Assembly: GCF_001866655.1 (NCBI RefSeq)
Contig: NZ_MLYR01000002.1
Coordinates: 19,558-83,557 of the forward strand
Reading direction: 5' to 3'
DNA: 64,000 nucleotides
Origin: Bacillus sp. MUM 116
GTDB taxonomy: Bacteria > Bacillota > Bacilli > Bacillales > Cytobacillaceae
Numbering within the stretch: position 1 is the stretch's first letter; each line of letters starts with the position of its first letter. A program made the translations under genes and the position numbers. Positions 43,523 to 51,608 of this stretch are shown piece after piece. The notes beneath the pieces were generated by a model that was given only the letters and a program-made list of their open reading frames with translations, did not search any database and had not been told where the DNA came from.

Positions 43523-44038
43523 TCACTTCCTCCTTTTTTGGTGAGACGGATGATTAGAAAGGAATTCGCCAAGTCGATCAAATTGGCGCTCCATATTCTT
43601 TTGGCGCCCGTAAAAATAATTTTCATGACTTTTTTTCATTATTCCAATTGAATTTGTAAAATCTTGAACCGTCAATGTCTCTTTCGTTTGCAAAATCTCA
43701 GATACATTTTGTAAATCTTTTAACAGCTTCTGTTGAACTCTTATATTTTCTCTTAAACGTTCTATTTGAAGAGTCACCACTTCAATAGGGTTATACGTAT
43801 CGTCGGCCAGGATTGATTTAATTTCCTCGAGCGTTAATCCTAAATCTTTTAGACTAAGAATTTGCTGTAACCGCGAAAGATCTGTGGCGTTATATAGGCG
43901 ATATCCTGATTCTGAATAGTCTGATGGTGAGAACAATTCAATTTGGTCATAATACCGCAAGGTCCGAATCGTTAAACCTGTTAACTTTGCAAGTTCCCCT
44001 GTCTTCCATTTCTTCTTTCCTGGAACTAAAATAACCAC
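43523..44038 (-). CDS. MerR-family transcriptional regulator
   Basis: A 171-residue regulator. The MerR HTH is WKTGELAKLTGLTIRTLRYYD then LFSPSDYSESGYRLYNATDLSRLQQILSLKDLGLTLEEIKSIL, followed by a coiled coil and a short ligand-binding end. The GTG start lies immediately after AAGGGGG, too close for a usual site, so the start is uncertain. It drives itself and the SRPBCC fusion from a MerR-type promoter with a 19-bp spacer. The inducer is not known. Confidence 0.88.
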   Translation of the reverse strand: MVILVPGKKKWKTGELAKLTGLTIRTLRYYDQIELFSPSDYSESGYRLYNATDLSRLQQILSLKDLGLTLEEIKSILADDTYNPIEVVTLQIERLRENIRVQQKLLKDLQNVSEILQTKETLTVQDFTNSIGIMKKSHENYFYGRQKNMERQFDRLGEFLSNHPSHQKRRK

Positions 44039-44073
44039 CCCCTTATTTCGCGAGAATTTTTACCGGTATCTTC

Positions 44074-44104
44074 ACTATAAACCGTTACGTCACGTAAGAG
44101 TCAA
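44074..44104 (-). promoter_or_regulatory. MerR-type promoter with 19-bp spacer
   Basis: On the minus strand TTGACT (-35) and TATAGT (-10) are separated by exactly 19 bases, longer than the normal 17. The spacer contains the dyad TTACGT-G-ACGTAA. This over-long, palindrome-bearing spacer is the hallmark of promoters that MerR proteins activate by untwisting. Confidence 0.88.
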
Positions 44105-44145
44105 GGGAAAATAAATTTTTTTGAATCATGAGAAAATCTTTATCC

Positions 44146-44288
44146 TACCTCGATAGCTTAAGTGTAACTGTTCACAAACAATCTTTAACCAGTATGTTTA
44201 CTGTTCATGATTCTTCCACAATCTGGCCCGTTAGTGGAAAAAAGCTAATGACGATTGTTCAACTAGACTGCCAGATAGTTGAATAGTC
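44146..44288. repeat. Cluster of repeat modules
   Basis: CGATAGCTTAAG with GTTCACAAACAATC, then ATCTGGCCCGTTAGTGG, ACGATTGTTC and the perfect TTCAACTA-GACTGCCAGA-TAGTTGAA hairpin. Modules are in an order not seen elsewhere. Confidence 0.65.
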
Positions 44289-44357
44289 TCTCCCGTTTCA
44301 ATTTCGAGAATCAAGTCAATAATTCCTCTAAAAATGAAATTTTAGGGAGAGATGTAT

Positions 44358-44562
44358 TTTGTTATTGTCAAATGAATTAGGGCCTTATGGTATTACGGTT
44401 AATTTAATCAATCCAGTTTTATCCCAGTGGAAAGGCATGAAGGTATAGATACGAGTGATTATAAAAAAGGAGTTCTGCTTGGTAAAATGGGTGAGCCTCG
44501 GGATATTGGGAATGCGGTTGTATTTTTGGCATCTAATGAAGCAAAATTTATCACTTTCAAGA
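44358..44562 (+). pseudogene. C-terminal fragment of a short-chain dehydrogenase
   Basis: The plus strand reads LLSNELGPYGITVNLINPVL, breaks, and continues in another frame as ERHEGIDTSDYKKGVLLGKM then GEPRDIGNAVVFLASNEAKF. ELGPYGI.VN.INP and G.P.DI...V.FLAS.EA are SDR signatures. The catalytic part is missing and a frameshift lies in the middle. Confidence 0.8.
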
Positions 44563-44599
44563 ATCGAAAAAAAGTCAAAAACATTGGAGGAAATGAGTT

Positions 44600-44979
44600 T
44601 AGAATTTGGTTTAGAATTGCTAAAATTTTGATCAATTTGTTAAAAAAGAATAAAAAGCGGCAATAATAAAACCAGTAAATGCTAGCTCAAGGTAAACCAA
44701 AAATTCACCCATAGATAGAGACCAGGAAAAATTTTAGGATGTACCTATCTTGTTTTACGAGAAAGTTAATTTCCCCAAAAAAAAGGGCTGCTATTTATGT
44801 TAATGGTTAGTGAAGCGGTATTTCTATCGATTCGATAAATTCAGCTGTTGTTAAAAAATTTGATCAACTGGTTGAAAAGTAAATTCAGAAGAAGTCCAAG
44901 AAGCAATTAGTCAATTAAGAAGGAAAAAGTGCTTTGGAGAAGTCACAAAATAACCCTGAGCAAAGGGGAAATGTAGTAA
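44600..44979. other. Intergenic stretch, remnants only
   Basis: Short coding-like pieces such as EEVQEAISQLRRKKCFGEV near 44885-44950 are seen without starts or family. AAAGGGGAAATG directly before 44980 is the ribosome site of the next gene. Confidence 0.35.
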
Positions 44980-46095
44980 ATGGATAAGATTAAGATAAGC
45001 GCAGCCCAGCTTTTCGTACTAGTATTTTTATTTGAAATGGGTAGTTCTATCCTCTTTGGTCTAGGAGCAAATGCAAAACAGGATGCATGGATTGCCATTT
45101 TATTAGGGTTAGCAGGTGGTTTAATTGTCTTCTTTGTTCACTATCGTCTGTTTCTTTTTTATCCAGAATTAGTTCTAACCAGCTATATACAAAAAATTGC
45201 CGGAAAATGGCCAGGTAAGATCCTTGCCTTATTTTATATCACCTATTTTATCTATATTGCAGCAAGAGTTTTACGAGATTTCGGGGAACTTTTGGTAACA
45301 ACTGTTTATACAAATACACCGTTATTTGTCATCAATACATTGATGGTTCTGACTATTATCTATGGCATTTTTAAAGGTTTAGAAGTAATCGCAAGAGTGG
45401 GGCAGATTTATTTTGGCATTGTATATTTTATGGCCATATTAGGATTTCTTTTAATTATTTTTTCTGGATTAATCCATTTTGAATTTCTTAAGCCAATTCT
45501 TGAAAATGGATGGAAACCCATATTTAATACGTTTCTCCAGCAAACTCTTTTATTTCCTTTTTCAGAAATACTTGTTTTCACAATGATATATCCGTTTGTG
45601 AATGAACCAAGGAAAATAAAATTTGTTTGTATAGGCGGGATGATTTTAAGTGGGATTAATATTACTATTACAGTGATTATTACGATTTCAATCATTGGTC
45701 CAGATCTTTATATCCGCTCAAACTTTCCATTGCTAACTACCGTTGGAAGAATTCAACTGGCAAATTTTATAGAGCGGCTGGATTCTCTTTTTTTGCTCTA
45801 CCTAATCATTGGCGGTTTTTTTAAAATATCACTGTATTTTTATGCTGCGGTATTGGGTACAGCCGATCTATTTCAGTTTAAAAAAAAGGAAAATCTGGCG
45901 TTTCCAATTGGATTGATTGTATTGTTAGGATCCACAGCTATTGCATCGACATTTGCAGAGTTCATTAAAGAATTTGAATTTATAAGAGTCTATTTAAATT
46001 TACCTTTTGAAATTATCATTCCAAGCGCCTTACTGCTTATCGCATTCTTTCGAAATAAGGAGAAAAAAACCGATACGAATATAAATCGAAATTAA
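44980..46095 (+). CDS. Spore germination permease, GerAB/GerKB family
   Basis: A 371-residue membrane protein with ten helices. It starts KISAAQLFVLVFLFEMGSSI then LFGLGANAKQDAWIAILLGL, the family entry helix. PFSEILVFTMIYPFVNEPRK and SNFPLLTTVGRIQLANFIERLDSLFL are conserved GerAB segments. GerAB proteins form the transport-like core of germinant receptors and recognise amino acids. No gerAA or gerAC gene is adjacent, so it is an orphan unless partners lie elsewhere. It is intact, unlike the homologue at 408. Confidence 0.92.
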   Translation: MDKIKISAAQLFVLVFLFEMGSSILFGLGANAKQDAWIAILLGLAGGLIVFFVHYRLFLFYPELVLTSYIQKIAGKWPGKILALFYITYFIYIAARVLRDFGELLVTTVYTNTPLFVINTLMVLTIIYGIFKGLEVIARVGQIYFGIVYFMAILGFLLIIFSGLIHFEFLKPILENGWKPIFNTFLQQTLLFPFSEILVFTMIYPFVNEPRKIKFVCIGGMILSGINITITVIITISIIGPDLYIRSNFPLLTTVGRIQLANFIERLDSLFLLYLIIGGFFKISLYFYAAVLGTADLFQFKKKENLAFPIGLIVLLGSTAIASTFAEFIKEFEFIRVYLNLPFEIIIPSALLLIAFFRNKEKKTDTNINRN

Positions 46096-46123
46096 AAAAC
46101 AGCCATTTGTTAATGGTTGTTTT
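46094..46123 (+). terminator. Terminator of gerAB
   Basis: AAAACAGCCAT pairs with ATGGTTGTTTT, overlapping the stop region. Confidence 0.75.
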
Positions 46124-46880
46124 GCTAAGGAATTTATGATTTTGACATTTACAAACGACTTATTGGACCTATCCTTTTCAGGGTTAAGCAGGAGATATAT
46201 GGTGACTAAGGTTTCTTCATTTATTTCTCGTACGTAATTGTCCATTTATGTAATGAACAAATTGAATCTGACTGTTAATATAAGCTAGTCCCTTTTTCTT
46301 TCGAGGAGTAAAAATTGAATGATAGTACAAATATTTATTAAAAAAAGATAATTCTAATATACATCATATCGATTCGAAATAGTATAAAGGTAAAATGAAA
46401 CACTTTTTTCGAAACAAAAATTTAAGAAATCGCCATTGGTAAAGCTTCATGTTGCCCACCCCTATCTTTTAACTATTAAATACAGTCCGTTGCTGAGACA
46501 ATTAAATACCAGTACCACATGACATACCACCTAATTTCATAAATAGTTTCTTACATAGGATTATCAAATGATTTTTCTTTTATTTGTGTCGAATTCAGCA
46601 TTAAATAAATAAATAATCTAATAACTGCAGATGGATTGTTCAATCATGCACTATTAAATGCCGTCAAAACTTAATAGACACTTAAGTTAATTTTTATCAA
46701 GTGTTAATAAATAGCATTCCAATATGTAATATAGTAGAGACTAGAGTCATCTTTAATGAATAAGAGATGGAAATTGCTTAGTAACACTGACCCTTCAAAA
46801 AAAGAGATGAGTTCTTTGAAAGAAAACTTAACGGTTTCTGAACTATCTGAAATGGTACAGCCTTCAGATCTGCAAATGTT
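46124..46880. other. Gene-free stretch
   Basis: No family, repeat copy or strong hairpin was found here. A 43-codon frame at 46757-46887 (MNKRWKLLSNTDPSKKEMSS onward) leads to the COG4705 remnant, but its role is unclear. Confidence 0.4.
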
Positions 46881-46882
46881 AT

Positions 46883-46990
46883 GCTAGTCCCACAAGTCAC
46901 TTGGTTCATCAAGATTATGGCAACGGCTGTCGGAGAAACTGCGGCAGACTTCCTTAATGATAAACTTGGATTTGGATGGGTATCCTTATT
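46883..46990 (+). pseudogene. Fragment of a COG4705 membrane protein
   Basis: LVPQVTWFIKIMATAVGETA then ADFLNDKLGFGW matches the first membrane repeat of the following gene (VPQVTIFFWIIKVLCTTVGETFADFI). It is in frame with that gene but separated by an unrelated, charged linker, and the following gene has its own ribosome site and ATG. It looks like the start of an earlier paralogue. Confidence 0.7.
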
Positions 46991-47042
46991 TAGAGAGAGA
47001 AATAAAGTTGTGGGAAACCACTTTAAAGAAAGGAAATTATTT

Positions 47043-48560
47043 ATGCAAGAAAACCAAAATAGAATGAAATTATTATTTAACAAAGTACCACAAGTGACGA
47101 TTTTCTTTTGGATCATCAAAGTTTTGTGTACAACTGTTGGTGAAACATTTGCTGATTTCATCAATTTCAACATTGGACTTGGTTTAACTCTTACTACCAT
47201 TATTATGGGAGTTGCGTTTTTTATTGCATTGTTTTTTCAATTTAAAGCAAACAAATATGTTCCATCCATTTACTGGGTAACAGTTGTTCTTATAAGCGTA
47301 TTTGGAACACTGGTAACGGATAATTTGACAGATAATATTGGCGTACCACTTGAGGTCAGTACAGCTGTTTTCTCAGTGCTACTAGGACTGACTTTTCTAT
47401 TTTGGTATCTTAGTGAAAAAACACTATCGATTCACTCGATTTTTACTAAGAAAAGAGAAGTTTTCTACTGGTTTACGATCCTTTTTACTTTTGCACTTGG
47501 AACAGCGGTCGGCGATTTATTTTCCGAACAACTTGGTTTTGGTTATCTTTACACAGGAATAGGCGTTATTATTATTATTGCACTTGTGTTCTTAGCTTAT
47601 AAATTTTTGAAACTGGACGGAGTATTAGCTTTCTGGATTGCGTATATTTTAACTCGTCCGCTTGGAGCGTCACTTGGAGATTACCTATCTCAACCAAAAG
47701 TAAATGGCGGATTAGGACTCGGGACAACCGTCACGAGTGTGATTTTTCTTATCGCTATTTTAGCGATCATCATTTTCCTTGCCGTTTCAAAAATTGATAC
47801 AAATGCTAAAAGTGATATAGCAGAAACAAACCAAAGTAATGCAAATAAGAAACATGTGCTTACACAAACGATTGTTGTACTCGTAATTTTCTTAGTTGTT
47901 GGTATAGGTGGTTATAACTGGCGCAGTAATTATATTGCATCACAAGGTGCTGCAGAGCAAACCACATTAGCAGGGCAATTAAACGATTTTGTTAAAATTG
48001 AAAATGATATGCTAAACGCTGTAAATAAAAACGACTTTGCTTCAGCAAAAAAAGGCGCTGATAATTTAGAACATCAGTGGGATACACAAGAACCTAAGCT
48101 TCGAAAAATTGATAGCACTACATGGACAAAAATTGATGGAACAATTGACTCTGTGCTAGCAGCGGCTCGTTCTTCAAAACCTGATGTTAATCAAAGCAAA
48201 ACAGCACTTACTAATTCACTTAGTGTCTTAAAAGGTGCAAATAAATCAACATCAAAATCTGGTGCCTCACAAACAACATTATCTGGACAGTTAAACGATT
48301 TTGCAAAAATCGAAAATGATATACTAAAAGCTGTAAACAAAAGTGACTTTGCTTCAGCGAAAAAAGGGGCAGATGAATTAGAACATCAATGGGACACACA
48401 GGAGCCTAAGCTTCGAAAAATAGATGGCACAACATGGACGAAAATTGATGGAACAATTGATGTTGTATTAGCAGCAGTTCGTTCATCAAACCCTGATGTC
48501 AACCATTGCAAATCTGCACTTAACAATTCGCTTAGTACTATAAACGCAGCAAATAAATAA
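47043..48560 (+). CDS. COG4705-type membrane protein fused to two extracytoplasmic W-x3-E repeats
   Basis: A 505-residue protein. I start at MQENQNRMKLLFNK, after AAAGGAAA. Residues 15 to 260 hold four COG4705-type repeats of two helices each (KVPQVTIFFWIIKVLCTTVG; GTAVGDLFSEQLGFGYLYTG). A further helix (TQTIVVLVIFLVVGIGGYNW) leads to two nearly identical outer repeats of about 95 residues, each with DFASAKKGAD.LEHQWDTQE. That W-x3-E pattern recurs in the lipoprotein at 51234 and in the FTR1 protein at 51605. COG4705 has no known function; the tail suggests a role in metal, perhaps iron or manganese, handling. Confidence 0.8.
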   Translation: MQENQNRMKLLFNKVPQVTIFFWIIKVLCTTVGETFADFINFNIGLGLTLTTIIMGVAFFIALFFQFKANKYVPSIYWVTVVLISVFGTLVTDNLTDNIGVPLEVSTAVFSVLLGLTFLFWYLSEKTLSIHSIFTKKREVFYWFTILFTFALGTAVGDLFSEQLGFGYLYTGIGVIIIIALVFLAYKFLKLDGVLAFWIAYILTRPLGASLGDYLSQPKVNGGLGLGTTVTSVIFLIAILAIIIFLAVSKIDTNAKSDIAETNQSNANKKHVLTQTIVVLVIFLVVGIGGYNWRSNYIASQGAAEQTTLAGQLNDFVKIENDMLNAVNKNDFASAKKGADNLEHQWDTQEPKLRKIDSTTWTKIDGTIDSVLAAARSSKPDVNQSKTALTNSLSVLKGANKSTSKSGASQTTLSGQLNDFAKIENDILKAVNKSDFASAKKGADELEHQWDTQEPKLRKIDGTTWTKIDGTIDVVLAAVRSSNPDVNHCKSALNNSLSTINAANK

Positions 48561-48779
48561 TAATCATTGGAATCGCCAATCGCGGTTCCTTTTTTGCGTT
48601 GAAGATAAGGTCTGATAATAGAGCTTTAATATAATAAAGTGGATAATACATTTTTTGGTTGAGTTTAAACAGTTTTATGGGGATTGAATTAATGTTTTTT
48701 TCAATAATGTTTCTCTAGATCCACCCACACTCTCTCTGATAAGATACAAAAGCGTTTTTGTTTTGAGAGGAGAATTAAA

Positions 48780-49184
48780 TTGGATGCAAGAGAATCTTTA
48801 GCAAAAAAAGTGGCGATTATAAGTGTCGTTAGTAATATTCTTCTAACTGTAGGAAAGTTATTTGTTGGCTGGTACGGAAAGAGTGATGCAGTGCTTGCAG
48901 ATGGAATCCATTCAGCAGCAGATGTTTTCGCATCAATTATTGTACTTTTAGTCATAAAGATCGCAAATAAACCCGCTGATAAGGAACATCCCTATGGACA
49001 TGGTAAGGCAGAGGTCATTGTATCAGGCATTGTGGGATTAGTTTTGCTCATTGTATCTTTTTATGTTGTGTATGAAGCAATAATGGGCTTTTTCCATCCA
49101 ATTTCAACTCCAAACATCCTTGCAATGTGGGTTGCCATTATCTCTTATGGGGCCAAAGAAATCCGATACTTCATTAACTTTTAG
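48780..49184 (+). pseudogene. Truncated cation diffusion facilitator (CDF)
   Basis: The 134-residue frame holds the first 127 residues of the intact CDF at 53497 (ARESLAKKVAIISVVSNILL; ADGIHSAADVFASIIVL with the HxxxD site), then seven foreign residues (RYFINF). Only three to four of six helices remain, and the cytoplasmic domain is missing. It has the same TTG start and GAGAGGAG site. It is very likely non-functional. Confidence 0.9.
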
Positions 49185-49199
49185 GTGAAAACAGCCTAA

Positions 49200-49222
49200 A
49201 AAAGAGAGCCCGTAGGCTCTTT
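49200..49222 (-). terminator. Terminator of the IE/R peptide (copy 1)
   Basis: On the minus strand AAGAGCC-TACG-GGCTCT is followed by TTTTTT. The same hairpin is at about 60922-60944 in copy 2. Confidence 0.8.
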
Positions 49223-49245
49223 GGAAACATGTTTAAATCATTTGC

Positions 49246-49401
49246 TTAAAAGAATCTTCGTCTTCTTCTTTCAATTTCGATTGCGATACGTCTTCTTCTC
49301 TCTATCTCGATTTCGATTTCAATACGTCTTCTTCTCTCTATCTCGATTTCGATTTCAATAGGGAGAAACCTTCTTCTAAAGCCGTCAGGGAAAAAAACCA
49401 T
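49246..49401 (-). CDS. Low-complexity peptide of alternating Ile-Glu and Arg4 repeats (copy 1)
   Basis: A 51-residue peptide: MVFFPDGFRRRFLP, then IEIEIEIERRRR twice, then IAIEIERRRRRFF. The two 12-residue repeats are also exact DNA repeats of 36 bases. AGGAGG lies eleven bases before the ATG and a terminator follows. Alternation of Ile and Glu would make an amphipathic beta-strand with basic turns; self-assembly or surface binding is a guess. It sits with YjcZ and YmaF genes, so a spore role is likely. I know no described family like it. Confidence 0.75.
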   Translation of the reverse strand: MVFFPDGFRRRFLPIEIEIEIERRRRIEIEIEIERRRRIAIEIERRRRRFF

Positions 49402-49523
49402 GTGTAATTCATCCTCCTATCGTTTCAGTAGTCTAGACAAAGGGACAGATTAAAATCAACCTGACCTTAGTTCCGTACAATTTAGTAATTGAGCAACAGA
49501 CAGATTAAACAGCCAATGTAGAC

Positions 49524-49616
49524 TTAGTAACCAGTCATAAACGAAGTTCCTACAATAATGAGTAGAACAAACAATACGACAATCAACGCAAAAGAAGTTG
49601 TCATTCCTCCTGACAT
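49524..49616 (-). CDS. YjcZ-family small sporulation protein (copy 1)
   Basis: A 30-residue peptide, MSGGMTTSFALIVVLFVLLI then IVGTSFMTGY. The FALIVVLFVLLIIVG core is the YjcZ mark: one hydrophobic helix after a short Gly-rich head. GGAGGTAGGAGAT precedes the ATG. It is in the same direction as the IE/R peptide, which starts about 120 bases downstream. Confidence 0.85.
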   Translation of the reverse strand: MSGGMTTSFALIVVLFVLLIIVGTSFMTGY

Positions 49617-49822
49617 ATCTCCTACCTCCTTCACTAGCTTTCATAATAATATACGCGACCTATGAATAAATGATATGGACAAACTATCATTATTCCGCGG
49701 AATTTTTTTACGAACTTTTTCATTGCCAAGTAATCATTCCGTTCCATTCGAAAAAAATCCGTAGGCATTAATTTTGGTCCAATTTCATAATGTGTAAAAA
49801 AGAAAGGAAGGTGGTAAAACGT

Positions 49823-50209
49823 ATGAAAATACAGGTTAGCGGATTTGTTGTTCATTCAGAAGATTCGAATTTGGATTCTGAGCATTCTCATATTTTATTT
49901 CTAACTTCATGGGACGGAAGACCAATTCACAGACATCATTTTGCCGGAGTAACCTCTATTAATGCAGGGCATGATCATCGATATACAGGTACAACTGAAC
50001 CTGCTCCTACCGGAGTTCCCCATAACCATAGATACTATACTGTTACATTCTTGAATGATGGGCATAAACATGAAATTCGAGGAACTACTGGCCCTGCAAT
50101 CCCCTTGCCCAATGGTGGACATTTTCATCATTTTGAGGGCGTAACATCAGTTAATGGTGCCCATCCACATTCTCATAAATATAGTGGCAAAACTAGTCCA
50201 AGTGATTAG
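49823..50209 (+). CDS. YmaF-family His-rich protein (copy 1)
   Basis: A 128-residue protein with several copies of an H-x-H-x-F/Y-x-G-x-T pattern (RPIHRHHFAGVT, GHDHRYTGTT, PHNHRYYTVTF, GGHFHHFEGVT, PHSHKYSGKT). This is the YmaF family of Bacilli, often seen near spore-coat genes. The many paired histidines suggest metal binding or a beta-helix-like stack. GGAAGGTGG precedes the ATG. A GAAGCGTTTGCAT hairpin ends it (50363-50391). Confidence 0.9.
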   Translation: MKIQVSGFVVHSEDSNLDSEHSHILFLTSWDGRPIHRHHFAGVTSINAGHDHRYTGTTEPAPTGVPHNHRYYTVTFLNDGHKHEIRGTTGPAIPLPNGGHFHHFEGVTSVNGAHPHSHKYSGKTSPSD

Positions 50210-50522
50210 GAATACCGTTTGAAAAGTCAACTTATGATCTCATACCTGGTTACTTCAATAATTCCCTCTGCAAATTTTTTTAAAATCTATCACTTGTCCA
50301 ATCCTTTTTAGTTCTAGTACATATGCTAATACTGCCACCTCACATATTTATTCACCGCTAGAGAAGCGTTTGCATGTAATGCAAATGCTTCTTTTTATTT
50401 TTTAAAAATTTTCTTGTAAATTTTCCCATTACAATGATGCCTGTCCAATCAATCTTTCTCCTATGAAATATATATAGAGTAGAGTATTTTTTCTCTAATC
50501 TTCCAATAGGGGGTGAAACGAT

Positions 50523-50651
50523 ATGTCTTGGGGATATGGCTGTGATGGCGGTTACGGCTACGGTGGTGGCTTTAGCGGCGGCAGCACTTTCGTTTTAATC
50601 GTAGTATTGTTCGTTCTTTTAATTATTGTTGGTACTACTGTTGTTTTTTAA
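50523..50651 (+). CDS. YjcZ-family small protein, Gly/Tyr-rich head (copy 1)
   Basis: A 42-residue peptide, MSWGYGCDGGYGYGGGFSGG then STFVLIVVLFVLLIIVGTTV and VF. This is the usual YjcZ layout. AGGGGGTGAAACGAT precedes the ATG. A terminator (AAAAAGACGACTCTA / TAGGAGTTGTCTTTTT, about 50693-50740) follows. Confidence 0.92.
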   Translation: MSWGYGCDGGYGYGGGFSGGSTFVLIVVLFVLLIIVGTTVVF

Positions 50652-50801
50652 TAAATTGTTCAGACCGAAATTGTTTTAGAAACAATTGACAAAAAAAGAC
50701 GACTCTAACATTCAGGAAATCGAATAGGAGTTGTCTTTTTGATTTTAGATATTTTTTTCTTAGGCTGTGTTAAACTTGCCTGTTAGTTGAATCTAAAGAA
50801 G

Positions 50802-51233
50802 CTTCGCTACTAAACTTTTCATTTTGGCACTCTTTTTTAACTTATTATACCAATTATGAATTCAGTATTGGAAATTAGAGGTAATATATGAATTTCCTAA
50901 GGGGGAGTTTAAGGGGGAGGCAAAGAGTTAGGCATAGGGCACCCACAAACAGTAAACGCTTGTATCAGTCATTACAGCGACCGACACCCGATTTTGATCA
51001 AGGAAGTGTTCTAATAGTTGCAGCTTGTTGTACCTCTGAATTAAATCCTGGAATTTGTTCAAGAAGTCTAAAATTTAAATGTTTGATTTAAAGGCGTTTT
51101 TTTTAAAATGTGCAACTTCACCTGATTGTCCAATGACAACTGGATGCCAGTAATTATTAAAAAGCTACAAAAACTTATTTAGGAAGAAAGTAATATAAAA
51201 AACCACCGAATTAAAAGTCGGTGGTTTTTTATA
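50802..51233. terminator. Gene-free stretch ending with the terminator of the FTR1 operon
   Basis: ATATAAAAAACCACCGA pairs with TCGGTGGTTTTTTATAT (about 51193-51235), ending the minus-strand lipoprotein gene. The 67-codon plus frame at 50888 has no support and looks like decayed DNA. Confidence 0.7.
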
Positions 51234-51608
51234 TTATTTAATTTTGTTTTGTAATTCTTTTAAAGCATCAGTTAATTGATCGTTTAAAGTCCCCAACGCC
51301 TTTTTATCGAGAGTTTTTGCTTCTGACCCAGCTATCGTGGGGTCAAGGTATTTTTCAACCTTTCCGTAAAGGTCTTTGTTATCCTTTTTTACATCATCTT
51401 CAAACGAAGCCCATTGATCTTCTAATTTTGGTCCAACTTCTTTTACTTTTGCTTGGTCACCACTATCGATTGCTTTTGATAATTGTTCTGTTGTATTCAA
51501 CATTTTATTTACCCCATCAGAAACTTTGTTATCAGTTGAGCTACAACCTGCTAATACTAATGCACTTCCTAGACCGATTGCTAAAACCATTGATGTTAAT
51601 TTTTTCAC
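51234..51608 (-). CDS. Lipoprotein with one W-x3-E helical domain
   Basis: A 124-residue secreted lipoprotein: KKLTSMVLAIGLGSALVLAGC with lipobox LAGC at about residue 22. The mature part is a single helical domain, AIDSGDQAKVKEVGPKLEDQ then WASFEDDVKKDNKDLYGKVE. It is co-transcribed with FTR1: its GTG overlaps the FTR1 stop by four bases (GTGA). The domain matches the FTR1 outer domain in layout and may bind and hand over iron at the membrane. This is inference. Confidence 0.85.
   Translation of the reverse strand: MKKLTSMVLAIGLGSALVLAGCSSTDNKVSDGVNKMLNTTEQLSKAIDSGDQAKVKEVGPKLEDQWASFEDDVKKDNKDLYGKVEKYLDPTIAGSEAKTLDKKALGTLNDQLTDALKELQNKIK

Larger units (their letters stand above)
48648..50801. 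repeat. Internally deleted second copy of the 53365-62526 block
   Basis: 48648-49162 matches 53365-53879, and 49170-50801 matches 60892-62526, in the same order and orientation at about 97-98 percent by eye. The joint carries seven extra bases (CCGATAC). So this copy equals the large block minus about 7.0 kb. The joint cuts the CDF gene at codon 127. Confidence 0.88.

Noticed and set aside
46881..47042. Start of the COG4705 fusion at 46881
   Set aside because: The first residues are a broken repeat of the same domain, followed by a foreign linker; the ATG at 47043 has its own ribosome site.
49456..49644. 62-residue minus frame overlapping the YjcZ-like peptide
   Set aside because: The YjcZ frame in another register has a proper ribosome site and the family's hydrophobic core.
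50888..51091. 67-residue plus-strand frame
   Set aside because: Arg/Ser-rich with no ribosome site or family; likely decayed DNA.
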